From Methylomonas koyamae (GTDB taxonomy: Bacteria; Pseudomonadota; Gammaproteobacteria; Methylococcales; Methylomonadaceae), in assembly GCF_006483455.1 (NCBI RefSeq), contig NZ_PPPU01000006.1, forward strand, positions 124,001-188,000: 64,000 nt of DNA, written 5' to 3'. Below, one piece after another: positions 22,413 to 30,739 of this stretch. Numbering within the stretch: the first letter of the stretch is position 1; each line of letters begins with the position of its first letter. The notes under the pieces were generated by a model. That model had not been told where the DNA came from. It saw nothing but the letters and a program-made list of their open reading frames with translations, and searched no databases. The position numbers and the translations under genes were made by a program.

Positions 22413-24065
22413 TCAGTCATGCACCTTAAACCTGGGCCGCTCGCCGAAGTCGGCGTCGTTGACCGCGTATTGGCCGAGTTTCAGGCTGTAGAAGCGATCG
22501 AAGTGGTGTTTGACGGTGCGGGCGATGCCGGCGTCGTAGACCGGGGCGACGGTTTGCGCCAAGCCGGCCGGGCGGTCGAGAATCTGGCCGTCCTTCACCA
22601 CCAGTCGGCCGTTTTTGAACAGCAAGGCCGCGTCGGCGAAGACGGCCCGGTAGTCGGGGTGAGCGCCAGCGTGCCGGCCCGGATCGTACACGGCAACGTC
22701 GGCCACGGCGCCGGGGGCGAGATGGCCGCGGTCGTTGAGGCCCAACAATTTGGCGGCGGCGGAGCGGGTCATGGTTGCAACTTCGCTCAGGCTCAATTCG
22801 CGTTTCAGGCCCGGCAACAAGGTCAACGCCAAGGCCTCCTGGTTCAAGCGCGCCATACATTGTTGTCGATAATCGGCGTCCATCAGCAAACGCAGCAGTT
22901 CCGGGTAAGCGGTGAACGGTGCGCCGTTGGGATGGTCGGTGGTGAAGAACAGGCGCTCCGGCGCCTCGGCCAGTAAAAACAGTTCCAAACCAATCGCCCA
23001 TTGCAGGGTGTTGACGAAGCTGGCTTCGCGGTAGCGGTAAGGCACCACGCCGCCGGAGCCTTCGGTTTCGGCGTCCCACATGACATATTTGCTCGGGCTG
23101 GCGTCGGCGTGGCGGCTATATTGAGCGATAACGTCGCCGGAGATGGTCACCGTTTGGCCGAACAACACTTGGCCGACGTCCATGGTGATGTTGGGGTGGC
23201 GGTTGAAGGCCTCCAGCAGCTTGGCTGCCGCCGAGGAAAAGCCTTTGGCGCCTTCCGTGCCGTAAGCGTAAAACTGGACGTGGGCCAGATGCATCGGCAG
23301 GCCTTGCGCGGCTTCCATGGTGGCGACGATGGTCTCGACGTTGCCGGGAATGCCCAGGTTGTTGCAGTGAACGTGCGGTGGATGCGGCACGCCGAGCTGA
23401 TGCACGGCCGTTTGCAGGGTTTGCAAAATCTGCCGTGAGCTGACGCCGTAATCCGGCACGATATCGTCCAAACCGAACTGGCGGACGTTGCTTTTAAAGG
23501 CGTTGGCGCCGCCGGCGTTGATGATTTTCAGACCCAGGGCGCGGGTGGCTTTCAAAGTCCAGGCCACGTAATCGTTGATCTGGTTCTGGCCGGCCTTGGC
23601 CCGCATCAAGCGCAGCAGTAAATCGTCATTACCGAGTATCGCCAGCGCGGCGGTGTCCAGAATCGGAATATCGGCCATTTGCAGGTGTACGTCCAAGGCG
23701 CCGACCGGCAGCATCGCCGGCTCGACCACGGTGGTGTAGCCCATGCGGGCGTAGCGATAACCGGTGTCGGTGCTGGACCATTTGGCTGTCGAAAAGGGGT
23801 GATTCAGCCGACGCGCCATATGGGTGCGGTGCTGCTCAGGTAGCAACAGCCGGGCGGTGTTGACGTTACCGCCGGCGATGTGGCTGTGGATGTCGATGGC
23901 TCCGGCCATCACAATCTTGTCTGTCGCGTCGTAAACTGCGTCGAGACGGGCATCCGGGCCGGGATCTTCGACGATCACGCCGTCGCGGATGAACAGGTCG
24001 CCGGCTTGGCCGTGCAGGTTTTGGCTGGGGTCGTAAATCGATCCGTTGTGGAGTTTGATCAGCAT
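22413..24065 (-). CDS. fhcA: Formylmethanofuran dehydrogenase subunit A (FhcA) in the zinc cluster
   Basis: 550-aa amidohydrolase-fold subunit of the formyltransferase/hydrolase complex, which releases formate from formylmethanofuran in methylotroph formaldehyde oxidation. Metal ligands are visible at places close to those of archaeal FwdA: HSH (H60, H62), candidate carboxylated Lys K180, H231/H233, H262 and D377. The sequence begins MLIKLHNGSIYDPSQNLHGQ and length fits the family. The usual partners fhcB, fhcC and fhcD are not next to it. Instead it is flanked by folE2 and a DUF1826 gene in the zinc cluster. It may be the sole copy or a second, zinc-limitation copy; this cannot be decided here. 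The metal site seems intact. Confidence 0.88.
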   Translation of the reverse strand: MLIKLHNGSIYDPSQNLHGQAGDLFIRDGVIVEDPGPDARLDAVYDATDKIVMAGAIDIHSHIAGGNVNTARLLLPEQHRTHMARRLNHPFSTAKWSSTDTGYRYARMGYTTVVEPAMLPVGALDVHLQMADIPILDTAALAILGNDDLLLRLMRAKAGQNQINDYVAWTLKATRALGLKIINAGGANAFKSNVRQFGLDDIVPDYGVSSRQILQTLQTAVHQLGVPHPPHVHCNNLGIPGNVETIVATMEAAQGLPMHLAHVQFYAYGTEGAKGFSSAAAKLLEAFNRHPNITMDVGQVLFGQTVTISGDVIAQYSRHADASPSKYVMWDAETEGSGGVVPYRYREASFVNTLQWAIGLELFLLAEAPERLFFTTDHPNGAPFTAYPELLRLLMDADYRQQCMARLNQEALALTLLPGLKRELSLSEVATMTRSAAAKLLGLNDRGHLAPGAVADVAVYDPGRHAGAHPDYRAVFADAALLFKNGRLVVKDGQILDRPAGLAQTVAPVYDAGIARTVKHHFDRFYSLKLGQYAVNDADFGERPRFKVHD

Positions 24066-24091
24066 GTGGGGGTACGCACCAGTGGCATTAA

Positions 24092-24143
24092 GTTAAGGCT
24101 TAACCAAGCGTCCTTCGACAAACTCGGGATGACCGGTTAAGCC
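24092..24143. repeat. Inverted repeat flanking a REP-like sequence upstream of fhcA
   Basis: GGCTTAACC (24097-24105) and GGTTAAGCC (24135-24143) are perfect inverted arms around GTCCTTCGACAAACTCGGGA, which recalls a common proteobacterial dispersed repeat (CCTTCGACAAGCTC type). GTTAAGGCTTAAC (24092-24104) is itself a palindrome. It lies in the 166-bp gap between the DUF1826 gene and fhcA. Confidence 0.5.
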
Positions 24144-24231
24144 TGGCGACATTGGGGGATACGCATCGCGTAACATGTTCAAGGTTACGGATGAATTGAT
24201 GTTCAAAGGCTACGGACGCATACCCTACGCT

Positions 24232-24948
24232 TTACAACATATCCAAGGTCAACAACAGCCGGCGCGGCTGCACCGCGGTCGGGGCCGGCGAGCGGTGCAC
24301 CAGGCCGTGGCCCTCGTTGCCTTCCCAATGTTCGCCCTTCATCAGGCCCACCGCATAGGCCGGCATTTGCTGAATCGCGGTCGGATCGGCAATCAGGCCG
24401 GAGCAGTCGTCGGGCTGGCCGCAAGCGCCCATGCCCAGCTTGGTGCGGTCAACGGCGTATTCGGGCAGCCATTCGGTGCCGATGCCGCCGTAGCTACAAA
24501 TCAGCCGGGCCGGCACTCTATCGACGTGAAACCGCGGACACATGGCCTTGTCCAGTGTGCGCAGGCGCAGGCCGGCCTCGCGCTGGCCGAACAGTTCGCA
24601 GAAGGCGGCGGTCAGCAGTCGCAGGTCGTCCAGCCAGGCTCGGTAACCGGACAATTGCGCCGCTTGCGGCCAGAGCCGGTCGAAGTCGTAACGTTCGGGA
24701 TCGACCAGGGCACTGAGCTCCACGCCGACCTTACCGGTCAGCGCAGCATATACGAAGGTCTCGATGTCGCGCGGCAGCGGCCGCTCGATCAGACACAGGT
24801 TGACGTCGTCCTCGTAAATCCGCGCCAAATCTGCGAAGCGATTGGAAATCACGGTTTTGGTGGCGGGACGTATCGCCAGCGACCGGAATGGGCCGGAAAA
24901 TAGCGCCGGCGCGGCGGCAGGCTGGGCAAGAGGCACGCGAGAAAACAT
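24232..24948 (-). CDS. DUF1826 protein, zinc-regulon associated
   Basis: 238-aa DUF1826 protein. Characteristic features are the early ISNRFADLARIYEDDVNLCL segment, the HVDRVPARLICSYGGIGTEW motif (near residue 153) with KAMCPRFH just before it, and GDGHG-like HWEGNEGHGLVHRSPAPT near the C-terminus with conserved His residues. The family recurs beside COG0523 GTPases, ZIP transporters and FolE2 in Zur-controlled clusters; its chemistry is not known, though the HxD-like pattern recalls cupin-type oxygenases. It lies 9 bp after the ZIP gene. Confidence 0.85.
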   Translation of the reverse strand: MFSRVPLAQPAAAPALFSGPFRSLAIRPATKTVISNRFADLARIYEDDVNLCLIERPLPRDIETFVYAALTGKVGVELSALVDPERYDFDRLWPQAAQLSGYRAWLDDLRLLTAAFCELFGQREAGLRLRTLDKAMCPRFHVDRVPARLICSYGGIGTEWLPEYAVDRTKLGMGACGQPDDCSGLIADPTAIQQMPAYAVGLMKGEHWEGNEGHGLVHRSPAPTAVQPRRLLLTLDML

Positions 24949-24957
24949 GGGAGCTCC

Positions 24958-25728
24958 TTAAGGGGTTAACAGGGATTGTTCGAACAGGACGATGCCTTGC
25001 ATGAAGGCAATGCCGAGCGCGAACGAGGCGCTTTGGCCGCCGAGATGGCGGAAGCTGGAACGCTCGTGCAACACCGGGATCAGATCCGAAGCGGCGATGT
25101 AGATAAAGCCGCCGGCGGCCACCGGTAGCAACACCAGCAAGGACGATTCGGCGACTTGGCTGAGCAGCAGTGTGAACAAGGCACCCGGCAGTACGCTCAG
25201 CGAGCAGTAGAAGTTGTACAGCACCGCTTGCCGGGGCCGGTAGCCGCCGCGCAGCAAGGCGCCGACATCGCCGAGTTCCTGCGGCACTTCGTGGGCGACG
25301 ATGGCCAGCGTGGTGGTCCATCCCAATATCGGGTCAGCCAGAAAGCTGCCGGCGATCAAAATGCCGTCCACGAAGTTGTGGATGGCGTCGCCGATCAGGT
25401 TCATTTTCGCCAGCGGTAAAATCTCGGCGCCGGGCCGGGTATCGACGTTGTGGTCGTGGCGCCAGCGCACCAGTTTTTCCAGCACGAAAAAGCCGAACAC
25501 GCCGACCAGCACGGTCAAACACACGTCGCTGACGGAGCCGTGGCGGGCGACCGCATCCGGAATCAGATGAATGAAGGCGTCGCCGAGCAACACGCCGACC
25601 GCCAGCGCCACCAGAAACGGAACGATGCGTTTTAAGGTTTCCGCGGGCAGCCATAGCGCGAAGGCGCTGGACAACGAGCACAAGCTGACGGCGAGACTGG
25701 CGGCGATGGTTGGCAACATAACGTTCAT
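24958..25728 (-). CDS. ZIP-family zinc transporter
   Basis: 256-aa inner-membrane ZIP permease that imports zinc or a similar divalent metal. About eight transmembrane segments are visible. Metal-site helices show LGDAFIHLIPDAVARH, NLIGDAIHNFVDGILI (TM4) and LAIVAHEVPQELGDVGALL (TM5), the paired motifs of the family. A His-containing loop (WRHDHNVDTRPG) lies before TM4. It sits 4 bp after the small membrane-protein gene and before the DUF1826 gene, within the zinc operon. Confidence 0.9.
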   Translation of the reverse strand: MNVMLPTIAASLAVSLCSLSSAFALWLPAETLKRIVPFLVALAVGVLLGDAFIHLIPDAVARHGSVSDVCLTVLVGVFGFFVLEKLVRWRHDHNVDTRPGAEILPLAKMNLIGDAIHNFVDGILIAGSFLADPILGWTTTLAIVAHEVPQELGDVGALLRGGYRPRQAVLYNFYCSLSVLPGALFTLLLSQVAESSLLVLLPVAAGGFIYIAASDLIPVLHERSSFRHLGGQSASFALGIAFMQGIVLFEQSLLTP

Positions 25729-25732
25729 GCGG

Positions 25733-25966
25733 CTAGCCTCGTTGTTTGAGAAAATGGTATTGGTGGTGCGAGCTGTAGATGAAATTGGCTAAGCGTTCGG
25801 GCAGTACGTGCGATACGAGATGGGCAGTCATGGCGCCGAGTATCAGCAAGCAGGTGGCGGCGAGCCGGCGCCGACGCGCCGGATCATCCTGCAAGCGCGT
25901 GACGATCCAAAGAATTAGTAGGACCTCGCCGCCGATTAAGTGCAGATAGCTATCCGCGCTCGCCAT
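25733..25966 (-). CDS. Small His-containing membrane protein of the zinc operon
   Basis: 77-aa protein with two predicted membrane helices (residues about 7-24, [19 protein letters not shown], and 37-55, [19 protein letters not shown]). It has several His residues, including a C-terminal [13 protein letters not shown]. Its start overlaps the GTPase stop by 17 bp and the ZIP gene starts 4 bp later. No family recognised. Position suggests a ZIP partner or metal relay subunit; this is inference. Confidence 0.65.
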   Translation of the reverse strand: MASADSYLHLIGGEVLLILWIVTRLQDDPARRRRLAATCLLILGAMTAHLVSHVLPERLANFIYSSHHQYHFLKQRG

Positions 25967-27176
25967 CGCTAAACCATTGGGGAAAGTTATCGCGGTAGCT
26001 GCGCCAGGCGAGTGGGCCGGCGGCCAGCTCTGCGTCGGTCAGCAGGCAGGCATCGAGTTCGCGACAGACTTGTTCGGCATCGACGTTTTGGCCGATGAAC
26101 ACCAGTTCTTGGCGGCAATCGCCGTAGGGTTCTTGCCAATGTTCGCGAATGTCTTCCAGGTACTCTTCCGGCCATTGATCCTCCGGCACCGACGCCCACC
26201 AACGTCCGGCCAGACCGTGGCGCATGATGCCGCCAGCTTGCGACCAGTTGCCGGCGTGCTCGGGTCTGGAAGCCAGCCAAAAAAAGCCTTTGGAGCGCAG
26301 TAGGGTGCCGTTTTCCCACTCGCCTTCGTGCAAATGCCGGTAGAAGCGTGTTGGATGGAAAGGGCGGCGGGCAGAGTACACAAAGCTGCTGATGCCGTAT
26401 TCTTCCGTCTCGGGAACATGCTCGCCGCGCAATTCCTTGAGCCAGCCGGGTGCCTGTTCGGCTTTTTCAAAATCGAATAGCCCGGTATTCAATACTTTGC
26501 CGAGGTCGACTTGACCCATGACTATCGGCACGATTTCGGCGTCGGGATTCAGGCTGTGCAAGATGGCCTTGAGGTTGACGATTTCGTCACTGCTGATCAG
26601 ATCGATCTTGGAAATCAGGATCACGTTGGCGAATTCGATTTGATCGACCAGCAGGTCGGCGACATTGCGCTCGTCGTCTTCGCCCAAAGCCTCGCCGGCT
26701 TCCTTCAGACTCAGGGCTTCCTGGTAGTTGCGCATGAAGTTGACCGCGTCTACCACGGTTACCATGGTATCCAGTCGGGCGATGTCGGCCAGGCTGGCGC
26801 CGGTTTCGTCGCGAAAGGTGAAGGTTTCGGCGATCGGTAGTGGCTCGGCGATGCCGGTGGATTCGATCACCAGATAATCAAAGTGGCCGTCCCTAGCCAG
26901 ATTGCCGACCTCGATCAGCAAGTCCTCTCGCAGGGTGCAGCAAATACACCCGTTGCTCATTTCGACCAGTTTTTCCTGGCCACGATTCAGTTGCACCTCG
27001 TTTTTGACCAGAGCGGCGTCGATGTTGACTTCGCTCATGTCGTTGACGATCACCGCCACCCGCCGGTTTTCGCGGTTATTGAGAATATGATTTAGCAGCG
27101 TGGTTTTGCCGGCGCCGAGAAAGCCGGACAACACGGTGACAGGTAATTTGGATGCGGCGGATGGATTCGGTGTCAT
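25950..27176 (-). CDS. COG0523 zinc metallochaperone GTPase
   Basis: 408-aa COG0523 GTPase of the ZigA/YciC/ZNG type, which delivers zinc to client proteins using GTP. Motifs: P-loop [13 protein letters not shown] (residues 18-30), the metal-binding CICC (C77, C79, C80 in NGCICC), [12 protein letters not shown] (Walker B region) and SKID (base recognition near residue 193). A C-terminal domain of about 180 residues with [12 protein letters not shown] follows. It starts 9 bp downstream of a Zur box and overlaps the small membrane-protein gene. It is the first gene of the zinc operon proper. Confidence 0.93.
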   Translation of the reverse strand: MTPNPSAASKLPVTVLSGFLGAGKTTLLNHILNNRENRRVAVIVNDMSEVNIDAALVKNEVQLNRGQEKLVEMSNGCICCTLREDLLIEVGNLARDGHFDYLVIESTGIAEPLPIAETFTFRDETGASLADIARLDTMVTVVDAVNFMRNYQEALSLKEAGEALGEDDERNVADLLVDQIEFANVILISKIDLISSDEIVNLKAILHSLNPDAEIVPIVMGQVDLGKVLNTGLFDFEKAEQAPGWLKELRGEHVPETEEYGISSFVYSARRPFHPTRFYRHLHEGEWENGTLLRSKGFFWLASRPEHAGNWSQAGGIMRHGLAGRWWASVPEDQWPEEYLEDIREHWQEPYGDCRQELVFIGQNVDAEQVCRELDACLLTDAELAAGPLAWRSYRDNFPQWFSDGERG

Positions 27177-27184
27177 GGGTGTAG

Positions 27185-27201
27185 ATGTTATATTATAACA
27201 A
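27185..27201 (-). promoter_or_regulatory. Zur box overlapping a -10 element
   Basis: ATGTTATATTATAACA matches the gammaproteobacterial Zur consensus (ATGTTATANTATAACAT) at almost every position; the core GTTATATTATAAC (27187-27199) is a perfect dyad. On the minus strand TATAAT lies within it, about 15 bases from the GTPase ATG. Zur binding would therefore cover the -10 element. No zur gene is in the window. Confidence 0.88.
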
Positions 27202-27211
27202 TTGGAATTTC

Positions 27212-27241
27212 AAAAAAAGGCGCGTTTTCCGGCGCGCCTTT
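27212..27241 (-). terminator. Rho-independent terminator after the TonB receptor gene
   Basis: On the minus strand AAAGGCGCG pairs with CGCGCCTTT (27233-27241 with 27216-27224) across an 8-base loop, followed by a T run to 27212. It lies 16 bp beyond the receptor stop and separates the receptor from the GTPase operon, so the latter needs its own promoter. Confidence 0.85.
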
Positions 27242-27257
27242 GTTAACGGGCTTGGGT

Positions 27258-29330
27258 TTAATAGCTCAACCGAAACCCAACTTCGGCGCCGCGTCCCGCT
27301 TCCGGCGCGAAATTGCGCAGGTACGAAGTGGCGTTGCGGATGTTTTGGTCCAGCAGGTTGTTGCCTTTGGCGAACACCATCAGTTTGGCGTCGCTGGCGG
27401 CTTTGATCTGGTAATTGACGCCGACATTGAGCAGATAGTAACCGGCAGTCGAGGTCTCGAACTCGCCGACATGGGGTTGGTCGTCGGCCCGAGTCAGGCG
27501 CAGGTAGCTGGACAGTTTGTCCCGGTTGTAGTCCAGTTGCAGGCCGTAACGCAGTGGCGGCATGCGCGGCACGTCGCCGCCATTCACGAATTGGCCGCGG
27601 GTGTAATCGCTGAACAAAGTCAGCTCCAGCAGGCCGAAATGGTTTTCCAGCATCGGGAAAATCAGCTTGGCTTCGTAGCCTTTGAAAATGGCGTCCTGTT
27701 GGCTGCTTTGCAGGACCGGTACGCAATGTTCGGTACCGCAGTGGTCGCTGTCGCCCTCTTCGTCGAGGAATTCGCCGGTGCGGCGCTGGTAGATGTAATC
27801 GCTGGCCCAGTTGTGGAACAAATCCAACTCCGCTCGCATCCAGTCTGCCTTGAAGCGATAGCCCAAGTCCAGGTTATACGAAGTTTCCTCTTTCAAGGCG
27901 GTGCTGCCGCGCTCCCAGCTTCGGGTGGCGTGGTGGAAGCCGTCGGAAAGCAATTCCTGCACTTGCGGTGCCCGGGAGGATCGGGTCACGGCCAGATTGA
28001 AACTGTTGTGCGGGTCTAATTTCCAGAGTGCCGACGCCGAGGCACTGACTGGCGTGTAGCTGAAGCTGTCCATGCTGTCCGGGCGAATGTCGGTTTGTTC
28101 GACCCGTGTGCCCAACTGGTAAGTGACCGGGCCGGCATCGAAGGATTCCACGGCAAATACGCCGTAACTCTGGATGTTCGAGCGGGGGACGATGGCTTCG
28201 ATTTCCGGCTCGCCGCCGGTGTGTTCGTGGCCGTGCATGTGCAGGCCGAGAAAGTCGCTGGACTGGGCTTGAAAACCGACCACGCCGCGCAACGGCCCAA
28301 TATCTTCGTGGGCCAGTTCCAGTCGGCCTTCGTAGCTTTGGTTGCTGAAATGGGCGCCGACCTCGCCGTTGGCGATTTCATAGTGTTCGTAGTCGGTATA
28401 ACCCAGCCGGGTACGCAAGGCTTTGGCAAAGGCGAACGGCTTAACAATCTCGCTTTTGAAGTCGTACTTATTCTGCCGCATCGCAATCCGCACGATTTCC
28501 TCGCCGGTACCGTCCGGGGCGATACCGTAGTTGTTGTTCAGATTGTTGATCGATACCCCGGCGAAGCCGAAGTCGTCGATCCAGGACAAGCCGGCCGAAC
28601 CGCTGATGGCTTCGGCTCCGGTGTTGTTTAAATAGCCGCGCGGGTTGTCGACGATTTCCTCGGCCAGCTCCGCATCGTTGAGGGCGATTTTGGCGGTATC
28701 GATGGCTTGGCCGCCAATGTCCATGTTGTTGCGGTGGCGATAAAAGCCGTCCACGTGGTAGGCGATGTGATCCTTGCTGCCTTCGACCTTCATCGTGGTG
28801 CTGGTTTCGTCGCTGGTCGAGTCGAAGCGTTGCTCAAGTGCCGCGTTCAAAGCTTTATCGAACGCTCTGCCCGGAATCCGGTTGTCGATGACGTTGACCA
28901 CGCCGCCGATGGCGCCACTGCCATACAGCAAGGTCGCCGGACCGCGTAACACTTCGATGCGTTCCGCCAGCAGCGGTTCGACGCTGGTGGCGTGGTCCGG
29001 GCTGATGGCCGAGACGTCGTTGGCGCCAATGCCGTTACTCAATACCCGCACCCGCGGGCCGGCCTGGCCGCGGATGACCGGTGTGCCGACGCCGGGGCCG
29101 AAGGATTGGCTGGAAATGCCCAACTCGTTTTTCAATGTATCGCCGATGCTGTGACCGGTTTTCAGACGCAATTCGTCGTCGCTCAACACGGTGACCGGAG
29201 AACCGGCATCGGCTTTGCTGACCGGCAGCGGTGCCGTGACGATGATTTCGTCCAGCTTGTTGTCCGTTTGGGTTTCCGCGTGCAGCAGGCTGGCGGGTAG
29301 CAGCAACAGAAAGGGCGACAATTTATTCAT
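27258..29330 (-). CDS. znuD: TonB-dependent zinc receptor, ZnuD-like
   Basis: 690-aa outer-membrane receptor. Signal peptide MNKLSPFLLLLPASLLHA, then a plug domain (KLDEIIVTAPLPVSKADAGS, later RVLSNGIGANDVSAISPDHA, VLRGPATLLYGSGAIGGVVN) and a 22-strand barrel ending in the aromatic F-type terminal strand (GRGAEVGFRLSY). An extracellular loop is His-rich: LGLHMHGHEHTGGEPEIE, similar to the zinc-capturing loop of ZnuD. A Cys/His loop (DSDHCGTEHC) may also bind metal. Start at 29330 is chosen because the signal peptide begins there. A Zur-like inverted repeat lies upstream and a terminator downstream. Confidence 0.9.
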   Translation of the reverse strand: MNKLSPFLLLLPASLLHAETQTDNKLDEIIVTAPLPVSKADAGSPVTVLSDDELRLKTGHSIGDTLKNELGISSQSFGPGVGTPVIRGQAGPRVRVLSNGIGANDVSAISPDHATSVEPLLAERIEVLRGPATLLYGSGAIGGVVNVIDNRIPGRAFDKALNAALEQRFDSTSDETSTTMKVEGSKDHIAYHVDGFYRHRNNMDIGGQAIDTAKIALNDAELAEEIVDNPRGYLNNTGAEAISGSAGLSWIDDFGFAGVSINNLNNNYGIAPDGTGEEIVRIAMRQNKYDFKSEIVKPFAFAKALRTRLGYTDYEHYEIANGEVGAHFSNQSYEGRLELAHEDIGPLRGVVGFQAQSSDFLGLHMHGHEHTGGEPEIEAIVPRSNIQSYGVFAVESFDAGPVTYQLGTRVEQTDIRPDSMDSFSYTPVSASASALWKLDPHNSFNLAVTRSSRAPQVQELLSDGFHHATRSWERGSTALKEETSYNLDLGYRFKADWMRAELDLFHNWASDYIYQRRTGEFLDEEGDSDHCGTEHCVPVLQSSQQDAIFKGYEAKLIFPMLENHFGLLELTLFSDYTRGQFVNGGDVPRMPPLRYGLQLDYNRDKLSSYLRLTRADDQPHVGEFETSTAGYYLLNVGVNYQIKAASDAKLMVFAKGNNLLDQNIRNATSYLRNFAPEAGRGAEVGFRLSY

Positions 29331-29364
29331 AACCAGAGTTGGACCAGGAAAGCGGGTCAAAAAT

Positions 29365-29400
29365 GTTATATTGTTGCCATTGATTTTGCAACACTATAAC
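29365..29400. promoter_or_regulatory. Inverted pair of Zur-like sites upstream of the zinc receptor
   Basis: GTTATATTGTTGC (29365-29377) and GCAACACTATAAC (29388-29400) are inverted copies with one mismatch, separated by 10 bases. Each resembles half to three-quarters of a Zur box. On the minus strand TTGCAA and TATAAC spaced by 15 bases could be the -35 and -10. Binding by Zur or cooperative Zur dimers is inference. Confidence 0.6.
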
Positions 29401-29491
29401 AAAGCCACTTGCTGCGAAGCTTGAGTCTGTATGCTGCCGGCGCTTCAGGCAGATCAGGTCGGCGCTGTCTACGCAGTCCGGCTATGCAATT

Positions 29492-30739
29492 TCATTCTGT
29501 TATCGGCGCCGCGGAGGCTGGCGATTGAACGGCCACGGCCGGGGTATTGGCTGATTTCGCCACACACTCCGCGGTTTGCAAGGCGATTTCCAGCTCTTCG
29601 TTGGTCGCGATCACCATGACCGCAATCTCGGAGTCCGGTGGACTGACGATTGCGGCGGGTTTGGCCGGCGCGGCGTTGAGCGCCGGGTCGACGGCGATGC
29701 CTAGGGCCGTCAGGCCGGCGCAGCAGGTCTGGCGCAGCCAGACGTCGTTCTCGCCGATGCCGCCGGTGAATACCAGCGCATCGACCCGGCCCAGCACTGC
29801 ACAATAGGCGCCAATGTATTTCTTGATGCGGTAGGCGTACATCGCCAATGCCAGCTTGGCCGAGTCGTCGCCCGCTTCGGCGTTGGCATGGATCGCCCGC
29901 ATGTCGTTTTCGCCGCAAACGCCGAGGCAACCACTGGCCTTGTTGTAAAGCTGGTCGATCGCATCCAGTTCCATGCCCAGCGTGCGCGCCAGATAAAAGG
30001 CGATGGCCGGGTCGATGTCGCCGCAGCGGCTGCCCATCATCAAGCCTTCCAACGGCGTCATGCCCATCGAGGTATCGACGCTGATGCCGCCGGCAATTGC
30101 GGCAACGCTGGCGCCGTTGCCCAGGTGCAAGGTAATCAGCTGGGTCTCCGACAACGGTTTGCCCAGGTAATTGGCCGCCTGTTTGGCAATGTAGGCGTGC
30201 GAGGTGCCGTGGAAGCCGTAGCGGCGCACGCCGTACTCGGTGTACAAACGGCCGGGTAAGGGGTAGCGGTAGGCGTAGTCCGGCAGCGTCTGGTGAAAGG
30301 CGGTATCGAACACCGCAACTTGCGGCACCGTGTTCAATAGCTGCAAGGTTGCTTCGATTCCCAGCAGGTTGGCGGGATTGTGCAGCGGTGCCAACGGACT
30401 GGCCGCTGTGATGTGGGCGATGACCTGACGGTCGATCAATGCCGGTTCGCGGAAAAATTCGCCGCCGTGGACGACGCGGTGGCCGACGGCGGCCAGTTCC
30501 CTCAAGTCCGGCAGTACCGTTTCGGTTAACAGGGCGAACAAGGTCTGCAGCGCGTCGCGGTGGTGCTCGCAGTTCAATGACTGTTGCTGCGGATCGGATG
30601 CGCCGATGCGGAAGCGGTGGCTGGCGCCGGCTTCGCCGATGCGCTCGATCAAGCCGCTTAGCAATGCGGTTTGCCCGGCCATGTCGAACAGGCTGTATTT
30701 CAGCGACGAACTGCCGGCGTTTAGAACCAGAATTTTCAT
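29492..30739 (-). CDS. ackA: Acetate kinase
   Basis: 415-aa acetate kinase, interconverting acetyl phosphate and ADP with acetate and ATP. Signature parts: MKILVLNAGSSSLKYSLFDM at the N-terminus (phosphate-binding), AVFDTAFHQTLPDYAYRYPL, RRYGFHGTSHAYIA, LHLGNGASVAAI, DTSMGMTPLEGLMMGSR and TGGIGEND. Length fits (about 400 aa) with a slightly extended low-complexity C-terminus (AVQSPASAAPITE). Its ATG overlaps the stop of the DUF2380 gene. With pta upstream it forms the acetate overflow pathway, which aerobic methanotrophs use under oxygen limitation. Confidence 0.96.
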   Translation of the reverse strand: MKILVLNAGSSSLKYSLFDMAGQTALLSGLIERIGEAGASHRFRIGASDPQQQSLNCEHHRDALQTLFALLTETVLPDLRELAAVGHRVVHGGEFFREPALIDRQVIAHITAASPLAPLHNPANLLGIEATLQLLNTVPQVAVFDTAFHQTLPDYAYRYPLPGRLYTEYGVRRYGFHGTSHAYIAKQAANYLGKPLSETQLITLHLGNGASVAAIAGGISVDTSMGMTPLEGLMMGSRCGDIDPAIAFYLARTLGMELDAIDQLYNKASGCLGVCGENDMRAIHANAEAGDDSAKLALAMYAYRIKKYIGAYCAVLGRVDALVFTGGIGENDVWLRQTCCAGLTALGIAVDPALNAAPAKPAAIVSPPDSEIAVMVIATNEELEIALQTAECVAKSANTPAVAVQSPASAAPITE

